Below, in pieces: positions 57,879 to 64,000 of a stretch of DNA of 64,000 nt; position 1 is the first letter of the stretch, and the number at the start of each line of letters is the position of its first letter. Source of the stretch: Saprospirales bacterium (lineage in GTDB: Bacteria; Bacteroidota; Bacteroidia; Chitinophagales; Saprospiraceae); NCBI GenBank assembly GCA_016711045.1, contig JADJTT010000001.1, forward strand, positions 496,001-560,000. Reading direction: 5' to 3'. A program made the position numbers and the translations under genes. The notes under the pieces were generated by a model, which saw only the letters and a list, made by a program, of their open reading frames with translations, had not been told where the DNA came from and did not search any database.

Positions 57879-60290
57879 TTACGAGTCCAGTGCAGCCTTT
57901 AAGACCTCTCCCATTTCTGTAACATAGTGGAATTCCATGCCCTCGATATAGGAAGCCTGGATTTCCTCCACGTGTTTTTCATTTTCCTTACACAGGATGA
58001 TCCGCTTCAATCCGGCCCGTTTCGCAGCAAGGATCTTTTCCTTGATGCCACCTACCGGTAGTACCTTTCCGCGAAGCGTGATCTCTCCGGTCATGGCCAG
58101 ATATGGTTTGAGCGGTTTTCCGGTAAATGCAGAGGTGAGTGCAGTAAGAATAGTAATACCCGCCGAAGGTCCATCTTTCGGAATGGCGCCCTGTGGCACA
58201 TGCAGGTGAATATCCCGCTGCTGGAAAAGCTCGGGGTCGATGCCCAGTTCTTCACTGTGCGCTTTAATATAGCTCAATGCCGTAGTGGCCGATTCTTTCA
58301 TTACTTCTCCCAAGCTCCCCGTCATGGCCAGCGCGCCTTTCCCCTTGTTGAGACTCACCTCAATAAAAAGGATATCGCCACCCACCTGAGTCCAGGCCAA
58401 GCCTACAGCCACGCCGGGCACCAGGCCTTTTTGGTATACATCGTTGGAAAACCGGGATGGGCCTAAATATTCTTTCAGATCCTCCGGGCCTACCGTGATG
58501 CTGGAAACCTCGTCCATGGCTACCTTCTTAGCTACCCCCCGCATGATACCGGCTATGCGCCGGTTCAGGGAGCGGACGCCCGACTCGCGGGTATATTCTT
58601 CAATGGTCTGTCGAATCGCTTTGACTCCTATTTTGACATGAGACGGCTTAAGCCCGTGCTCTACCCGTTGCTGGGGGATCAGGTGCCGTTTGGCAATTTC
58701 CACTTTCTCCTCCGTCGAATACCCGCTGATCTCGATAATCTCCATACGGTCGAGCAAGGCGGGCTGGATAGAGGACAGGGAGTTGGCCGTAGCCACAAAC
58801 ATGACCTTGGAAAGGTCGTATTCCAATTCGAGATAATTGTCGTAAAAGGTGGAATTTTGCTCCGGATCGAGCACTTCCAGCAAGGCGGAGGAAGGATCGC
58901 CCCGAAAATCTTTCCCGACCTTATCGATCTCATCAAGGATAAATACGGGGTTGCCGGCTCCGGCTTTTTTAAGCGATTGTACGATCCGGCCAGGCATTGC
59001 GCCGATATAGGTCTTTCGGTGGCCCCGGATCTCCGACTCGTCGTGCAGCCCGCCCAACGACATGCGCACAAATTTCCGGCGCAGGGCATTGGCAATAGAT
59101 TTGCCCAAGGAGGTCTTACCTACGCCCGGAGGTCCTACCAGGCACAAGATAGGCGCCTTCATATCGCCTTTTAGCTTGAGCACCGCCAGGTGTTCCAGGA
59201 TACGCTCCTTCACCTTCTCCAGTCCGTAGTGGTCTTTATCCAGCACTTTTTTCACCAGGTTCAGGTCGAAATTGTCTTTCGTGAAATCTTCCCAGGGCAA
59301 TTCCAGCAAAAGATCCAGGTAGTTCATCTGAATGGAATATTCAGCTACCTGCGGGTTCATCCGCTTCAGTTTGCCAAGTTCTTTCTCGAAAGTTTCTCCA
59401 ACGGCCTTCGACCACTTTTTCTTTTTAGCCCGTTCGCCCAGTGTCCGGATATCTTCTTCTTGCGGGTTTTGTCCCAATTCCTCCTGAATCGTTTTGAGTT
59501 GCTGACTCAGGAAATAATCGCGTTGCTGCTTTTCAATATCCGTGCGAACCTTACTTTCGATCTGATCGCGCAATTCCAATAGCTGCAACTCGCCGTCCAT
59601 TTGCTGGTAGACCAGCTTGGCCTTCTCCTCGAGGTTGTTGATCTCCAACAACTTTTGTTTCTGATGGACCTTAATCCCCAAATTGGACGCTATGAAGTTA
59701 AGCAAAAAGCTGTGGCTGCTGATGTTGCGCAACATGACGATGGCCTCTGAAGGAATATTCGGCGACAGCTCAATGATCTGGCGCGCCTTGTCGATGATAG
59801 AGGCCACCAGGGCTTCAAATTCCAACTTTTTGGAAGATTCCTCGTAGGACAAAATGGATACGACCCCCTCCATGTAGGGGTCTTCTTTGAGGATATTCTG
59901 GATGCGAAACCGTTTGCGTCCTTGAAGAATAGCAGTGGTGGTTCCATCGGGCATCCGGATCAATTTGATGATCCGCGCGATCGTTCCTATCTGGTAGAGG
60001 TCCACGGGACCTGGACTTTCGATCTTGCTGTCTCGCTGCGAAACTACCCCAATGATCCGATCCTTGTCGTAGGCTTTGTTAATTGCCTTGATCGACTTGT
60101 CTCGTCCCACCGTAATGGGTATTACGATTCCTGGGAAAAGGACCGTATTCTTGAGCGCCAGGATAGGCAGAATATCTGAATAAACCTCTTGAATGGTCTT
60201 TTCGTCCTCTTCTTCAATAGAAATTAAAGGCATGAATTCTCCTTCATCCTCAAAGCTCTGTACACCAAAAAAATCATCAAACAATCCCAT
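57879..60290 (-). CDS. lon: ATP-dependent protease Lon
   Basis: An 803-residue Lon. The N-terminal substrate domain covers about residues 40-240, followed by the coiled coil, the AAA domain with GPPGVGKTSLGKS and FILDEIDKVG, and the protease domain with the catalytic S709 in PKDGPSAGI and Lys in GGIKEKIL. It degrades damaged and regulatory proteins. All key residues are present. No heat-shock (CIRCE-type) site is visible in the 295-bp leader, which holds a hairpin at 60357-60391. Confidence 0.95.
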   Translation of the reverse strand: MGLFDDFFGVQSFEDEGEFMPLISIEEEDEKTIQEVYSDILPILALKNTVLFPGIVIPITVGRDKSIKAINKAYDKDRIIGVVSQRDSKIESPGPVDLYQIGTIARIIKLIRMPDGTTTAILQGRKRFRIQNILKEDPYMEGVVSILSYEESSKKLEFEALVASIIDKARQIIELSPNIPSEAIVMLRNISSHSFLLNFIASNLGIKVHQKQKLLEINNLEEKAKLVYQQMDGELQLLELRDQIESKVRTDIEKQQRDYFLSQQLKTIQEELGQNPQEEDIRTLGERAKKKKWSKAVGETFEKELGKLKRMNPQVAEYSIQMNYLDLLLELPWEDFTKDNFDLNLVKKVLDKDHYGLEKVKERILEHLAVLKLKGDMKAPILCLVGPPGVGKTSLGKSIANALRRKFVRMSLGGLHDESEIRGHRKTYIGAMPGRIVQSLKKAGAGNPVFILDEIDKVGKDFRGDPSSALLEVLDPEQNSTFYDNYLELEYDLSKVMFVATANSLSSIQPALLDRMEIIEISGYSTEEKVEIAKRHLIPQQRVEHGLKPSHVKIGVKAIRQTIEEYTRESGVRSLNRRIAGIMRGVAKKVAMDEVSSITVGPEDLKEYLGPSRFSNDVYQKGLVPGVAVGLAWTQVGGDILFIEVSLNKGKGALAMTGSLGEVMKESATTALSYIKAHSEELGIDPELFQQRDIHLHVPQGAIPKDGPSAGITILTALTSAFTGKPLKPYLAMTGEITLRGKVLPVGGIKEKILAAKRAGLKRIILCKENEKHVEEIQASYIEGMEFHYVTEMGEVLKAALDS

Positions 60291-60356
60291 ATTTCTTTAT
60301 GTCGCGGGTTTCTTATCTAAAAGAAGAACCCATTAATGTTAAAAGTTATTGATCCC

Positions 60357-60391
60357 AAGTGATTTGACGGCTGGCGGCCTTCAAATCACTT
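60357..60391. other. Intergenic hairpin between lon and the DUF3592 gene
   Basis: AAGTGATTTGA and TCAAATCACTT pair around a 13-base GC-rich loop (cggctggcggcct). It lies past the end of the DUF3592 gene (minus strand) and in the lon leader. No T-run follows on the minus strand, so termination is uncertain. Confidence 0.5.
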
Positions 60392-60585
60392 TTCCTTCCG
60401 TATACCCTTAAATGATGTCAAGTTGACACACAGCGTGTTTTTTCTCGGTATTCCAAAAACGACAACTATTATGCCAACGAATATTCTGTGTCTTTCTACG
60501 TCTTTTTGACAGATTTTTTTCTGAAAGTAACCGAATTTCGACCATCAATTTACTAAATGGGCGACAAAAAGGCAGATTCCCTTCT

Positions 60586-61467
60586 TTAGAGGGAAAAATA
60601 TAACAATGCCCCTACTGTAGTAATAAAAATGGCGAACGCCGGCCCCAGAAAAACCAGTACGCCTTTCCAGGATGCCGAAATGAAATTGCCCATGGAATCC
60701 ATTTGTGGGGAATTGGAAATTCCGTCGTATACGACGTTGAAGGAGGGATATTCAGGGTAGAACAGGATCGTTTCCTGCTCCTCATCTTCGAGGGGTTCGA
60801 CGACATGGGAGGTACATTCAGCCTGATAGGCTGTACCTTTAAAGTCAAAATCAAATACAAACTTATATACCGGGTATTTGCGGTCGTTGATCGTAATTAT
60901 GGTTCCGGTATCTGTTTTCTCACGGAGTTTCCCTCTCGTGAACTCCCCATTCCGGAGCAAATCCAGGCTTTTAGCCTGGCGGCGCAAGCCGGGAATGAGC
61001 ATTGCCAGTCCTGCAAGCGGGAAGAGCAGCACAAAAATAACTAACTTGGGGAAAGCGCCATCCCGAGTGCCTTCAATCTTGGAAACCCAGGGTTTACGGG
61101 CATTTACCCGGACTGAAACCGCCTGCCCAGGTGAAAAATCACCCTCATCGGCATAGCTTTCGCCCGTGTATTCTACCCCTTGAAAGGGAAATTGATAGAT
61201 GTATTCCCATACCTGCATTTCATTCACATAGTTGGAAGTGGGATTGGATTGCGCCACTACCCCTTCGACCACCTCCCAGGGCCCCCTGGTCAGCACATAC
61301 TTCCAGTCGGAAAGAGGCAGGAAAATGATTACGAAGATCATCCCAAAGCCCAGAAAAAACCACCCCATCTGTTGCAGGAATCCGCTCAACAGGATCGTCA
61401 TTTGCGTATAGGCATCTATATACCTGGGTGGCGACTGACGTAAGTTTTTTTCAAAAGCTACTCCCAT
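60586..61467 (-). CDS. DUF3592-type membrane protein
   Basis: A 293-residue protein with four hydrophobic segments at about residues 28-50, 140-160 and 265-285 plus a shorter one near the start, and two soluble DUF3592-like segments (GVEYTGESYADEGDFSPGQAVSVRVNARKPWVSKIEGT and YPVYKFVFDFDFKGTAYQAECTS). Such proteins are widespread and without known function. It lies 5 bp after parE and is probably co-transcribed with it. Confidence 0.75.
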   Translation of the reverse strand: MGVAFEKNLRQSPPRYIDAYTQMTILLSGFLQQMGWFFLGFGMIFVIIFLPLSDWKYVLTRGPWEVVEGVVAQSNPTSNYVNEMQVWEYIYQFPFQGVEYTGESYADEGDFSPGQAVSVRVNARKPWVSKIEGTRDGAFPKLVIFVLLFPLAGLAMLIPGLRRQAKSLDLLRNGEFTRGKLREKTDTGTIITINDRKYPVYKFVFDFDFKGTAYQAECTSHVVEPLEDEEQETILFYPEYPSFNVVYDGISNSPQMDSMGNFISASWKGVLVFLGPAFAIFITTVGALLYFSL

Positions 61468-61472
61468 AGTAC

Positions 61473-63380
61473 TTAGCTCGCTCCTTCTTCAACTACAGCG
61501 GCAACCTCTTCCTCCTTCGCTTGTCCATTGACTTCGTCTTTCTCCAGGCGCAGGTTATCGATGATAAAATCTTGTCGTTCCGGAGAGTTTTTGCCCATAT
61601 AGTAAGCCAGTACATCTTCCACGTCTGTTTCATCATTGAACAGGACCGGCTCCAGGCGAATATCTTCCCCAATAAAGTCTTTGAATTCGGAAGGCGAAAT
61701 TTCTCCCAACCCCTTGAATCGCGTAATCTCCGGCTTTCCTTTCAACTTCCGGATCGCATCCTGTTTTTCCGTTTCACTATAACAGTAAAAAGTCTGGTTT
61801 TTGTCGCGCACACGAAACAGGGGCGTATCGAGAATATACAGGTGTCCGGCACGCACCAGCTCCGGGAAAAACTGGAGAAAGAAGGTCAGCAACAACAGAC
61901 GGATGTGCATGCCGTCTACATCGGCATCAGTGGAGATAACCACGCGATTGTAGCGGAGATCATCCAGCGAATCTTCGATATCCAGGGCGTGTTGCAACAG
62001 GTTGAATTCCTCATTTTCGTACACCACCTTCTTGGTCAGTCCGAAGCAATTCAGGGGTTTTCCCCGCAAGCTGAATACTGCCTGTGTCTGTACATCTCGG
62101 GCCTTGGTGATCGAACCGCTCGCAGAATCCCCTTCGGTAATAAATATGGTGGTTAGCAGCCTGTTTTCATCTGAAACTGAGCGACCGGGGTCGTTGTAGT
62201 GCAGCCGGCAGTCCCGCAATTTCTTGTTGTGCAGGTTGGCCTTTTTGGCCCGCTGGTTCGCCAGCTTTTTGATATCGGCAATCTCTTTGCGTTCCCGTTC
62301 CGACTGCATAATCCGCTTCTGCAATTCCTTGGCGACTTCGGGGTTCTTGTGCAGAAAATTATCCAGATCGTGCTTGATGAAATCGTTTATGAACGTCCGG
62401 ATACTAGGCCCGTCCGGACTGATATCCTGCGAGCCCAGCTTGGTTTTGGTCTGTGATTCAAACACAGGCTCCTCTACCCGCACACTAATGGCGGCGATGA
62501 TCGAGGAGCGCACGTCTTTCGGGTCATAGCTCTTGTTGAAAAACTCCCGAATGGTCTTGACGATGGCCTCTTTAAACGCATTCAGGTGCGTCCCTCCCTG
62601 CGTGGTGTTTTGCCCGTTGACAAAGGAATAGTATTGTTCGCCGTATTGCTGGCCATGGGTCATGGCGACTTCGATATCCTCTCCTTTCAGGTGAATGATC
62701 GGGTAACGCAGGTGCTCCGCCTGGGTACGGCGATTCAGCAAATCCAGCAAGCCATCTTTCGAAAAAAAGACCTTCCCGTTGAAATGGATCTTCAGCCCTG
62801 AGTTGAGATAAGCGTAATTCCAGAGCTGGTTTTCGATGTATTCACTGCGAAAACGAAAGTGCCGGAAAATTTCGGCGTCCGGTTTGAAGACCACCCGGGT
62901 GCCCTGTTTCTCATCCGACTTCGTCGGTTTGTGGTCTTTCGTTATTTCCCCCTGATTGAACTCGGCTATTTTGGTCTTTCCTTCCCGTACAGCTTGAACC
63001 AGAAAATAATCAGACAACGCGTTTACCGCCTTCGTACCAACCCCATTCAAACCCACCGATTTCTTGAAGGCCTTGGAATCGTATTTCCCTCCTGTATTGA
63101 TCTTCGATACACAATCTACTACTTTGCCCAATGGGATACCGCGCCCAAAGTCGCGCACCTCAACCACTCCGTCGTTCACCTCGACCCGGATATCCTTCCC
63201 ATATCCCATCACATACTCATCTATGCAGTTGTCGATCACTTCTTTCAATAATACATAGATCCCGTCGTCGGGAGTAGATCCGTCGCCCAATTTTCCAATA
63301 TACATCCCCGGACGCATCCGGATATGTTCCCGCCAATCCAATGAACGAATGTTCTCCTCGGTATAGGTAATTTGATCCAT
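61473..63380 (-). CDS. parE: DNA topoisomerase IV subunit B (type IIA, GyrB-like)
   Basis: A 635-residue type IIA topoisomerase B subunit. The GHKL ATPase has MRPGMYIGKLGDGSTPDDGIY, DNCIDE, DFGRGIPLG and GLNGVGTKAVNALS; the TOPRIM has ITEGDSASG and DADVDGMHIRLLLLTFF. Length and motif order fit the ParE branch that Bacteroidota hold beside gyrB. With ParC it decatenates daughter chromosomes. A terminator-like hairpin lies 42 bp upstream of the start, pointing toward the gene. Confidence 0.9.
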   Translation of the reverse strand: MDQITYTEENIRSLDWREHIRMRPGMYIGKLGDGSTPDDGIYVLLKEVIDNCIDEYVMGYGKDIRVEVNDGVVEVRDFGRGIPLGKVVDCVSKINTGGKYDSKAFKKSVGLNGVGTKAVNALSDYFLVQAVREGKTKIAEFNQGEITKDHKPTKSDEKQGTRVVFKPDAEIFRHFRFRSEYIENQLWNYAYLNSGLKIHFNGKVFFSKDGLLDLLNRRTQAEHLRYPIIHLKGEDIEVAMTHGQQYGEQYYSFVNGQNTTQGGTHLNAFKEAIVKTIREFFNKSYDPKDVRSSIIAAISVRVEEPVFESQTKTKLGSQDISPDGPSIRTFINDFIKHDLDNFLHKNPEVAKELQKRIMQSERERKEIADIKKLANQRAKKANLHNKKLRDCRLHYNDPGRSVSDENRLLTTIFITEGDSASGSITKARDVQTQAVFSLRGKPLNCFGLTKKVVYENEEFNLLQHALDIEDSLDDLRYNRVVISTDADVDGMHIRLLLLTFFLQFFPELVRAGHLYILDTPLFRVRDKNQTFYCYSETEKQDAIRKLKGKPEITRFKGLGEISPSEFKDFIGEDIRLEPVLFNDETDVEDVLAYYMGKNSPERQDFIIDNLRLEKDEVNGQAKEEEVAAVVEEGAS

Positions 63381-63421
63381 GCAGAAAATTAATTTTTTAG
63401 AAGAGACCCAAAATTAGTAAA

Positions 63422-63448
63422 AACGGGCATTGGGTTCTAATGCCCGTT
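63422..63448 (-). terminator. Hairpin with T-run upstream of parE
   Basis: AACGGGCATT and AATGCCCGTT pair around a 7-base loop; on the minus strand TTTTTAC follows. It may end a transcript that reads leftward from beyond the repeats or act as a leader attenuator of parE. Confidence 0.6.
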
Positions 63449-63568
63449 CAATATAGCACAAATTTAGTGTTTCTCAATTTATTTTTCAACATTTTGTTGT
63501 TTTTAAAACAATCCGTTGCATGTGCATTGCATAGCCTTCCATTAAATATATCAGAAAACTAAGAATAA

Positions 63569-63924
63569 GTTTATAAAGGCTGAATGGGCGGGCGCCGCCC
63601 ATTCAGCCTTTATAAGGATATCTGCGGCCGTGCGGCCGCAGATATCCTTATAAAAAACATTAAAGTACTTAGTACACTGTAACTTACATAGGTTTATAAA
63701 GGCTGAATGGGCGGGCGCCGCCCATTCAGCCTTTATAGGGATATCTGCGGCCGTGCGGCCGCAGATATCCCTATAAAAAACATTAAAGTACTTAGTACAC
63801 TGTAACTTACATAGGTTTATAAAGGCTGAATGGGGCGGGCGGCGCCCGCCCCATTCAGCCTTTATAAGGATATCTGCGGCCGTGCGGCCGCAGATATCCC
63901 TATAAAAAACATTAAAGTACTTTT
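63569..63924. repeat. Three tandem 123-bp units, each with two overlapping hairpins
   Basis: Each unit has hairpin A (63572-63614, 63695-63737, 63818-63866), hairpin B (63611-63652, 63734-63775, 63863-63904) and a 42-bp AT-rich spacer (AAACATTAAAGTACTTAGTAC). A and B share TATA. A1 and A2 have 20-bp arms; A3 has 23-bp arms because both arms gained three bases. B1 pairs TATAAGG with CCTTATA and B2 TATAGGG with CCCTATA, while B3 joins TATAAGG to CCCTATA with one mismatch. The sequence to 64000 holds no gene I can support. Confidence 0.9.
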
Positions 63925-64000
63925 GTTACAAAGTACTTAGTAACTTCGCTGACATCACTTATGCCGGAGTTATGGAACGCCTTTTTCAGCGGGTTGATAT

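Noticed and set aside
63569..63924. CRISPR array
   Set aside because: The repeated units include both hairpins and the spacer between them; the spacers are the same sequence each time, and no cas gene is in the window.
1..64000. tRNA or rRNA genes
   Set aside because: No cloverleaf with TTCRANNC arm or conserved rRNA segment was noticed; a covariance search would be needed to exclude them.

Overview
The window reads as chromosomal DNA of a member of the Bacteroidota, most likely a Saprospiraceae-type marine or activated-sludge organism. The evidence is a type IX secretion (gliding-motility) C-terminal domain at 3633-5261 and a type A sorting tail at 28681-29820, a fused CcoN-CcoO oxidase gene, promoter boxes of the Bacteroidota form TAnnTTTG, and many small secreted or lipoprotein genes. 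No rRNA or tRNA gene was seen. The left edge cuts a secreted protein gene and the right edge ends in a repeat-rich intergenic region.

Layout. 1-12.3 kb: surface and secreted proteins (a jelly-roll/lamin-tail protein and its short paralogue, a lectin-like T9SS protein, an M43 metalloprotease lipoprotein), a CPBP membrane protease, a frameshifted MFS transporter and small conserved proteins. 12.4-20.6 kb: a TetR-SDR-AraC group, a lipoprotein, a DUF4058 protein, a glycosyltransferase, a frameshifted ornithine-cyclodeaminase-like gene and a lone acyltransferase domain. 21.8-28.7 kb: an accessory island with a decayed higBA pair, a broken phosphorothioate-DNA-type HNH endonuclease, an AAA/DUF4143 ATPase, a decayed TnpB-only IS605-type element, and an apparently intact three-gene hipBST toxin-antitoxin locus with its own operators. 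28.7-37.7 kb: a T9SS beta-propeller protein, a 65-residue gene coupled to a B12-radical SAM gene, a secreted caspase-TPR protein, DUF2911, NUDIX, QueD-like, TfoX-N and methyltransferase genes.

37.7-49.2 kb is a cbb3 oxidase locus: a HemN-like gene that lacks its radical SAM cysteines, divergent from ccoI, then ccoS, ccoNO, ccoQ, ccoP, ccoG, ccoH and a TauE/SafE-type gene, followed by a tandem universal stress protein gene. FNR/CRP-type palindromes (TGAY-N4-RTCA) lie at both ends of the cluster. The pairs before ccoS and before the stress gene have identical geometry, so a single oxygen-responsive regulator probably serves the whole block. 49.3-63.4 kb is housekeeping: a cation/proton antiporter, prfC, glyS, a second beta-propeller protein, ald, tsaE, lon, a DUF3592 protein and the topoisomerase IV B subunit.

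The most unusual signal is structural. Intergenic regions carry paired perfect hairpins whose arms overlap by 4-5 bases (12.42, 48.1 and 63.6 kb, the last in three tandem 123-bp units), and a single-hairpin relative of the 48.1-kb element sits at 5.4 kb. Paired changes in both arms, and short terminal inverted repeats on one subfamily, suggest a structured, possibly mobile repeat family. Other oddities are a 7-bp two-state tandem array at 10.7 kb and three genes whose frames are each broken at a homopolymer.
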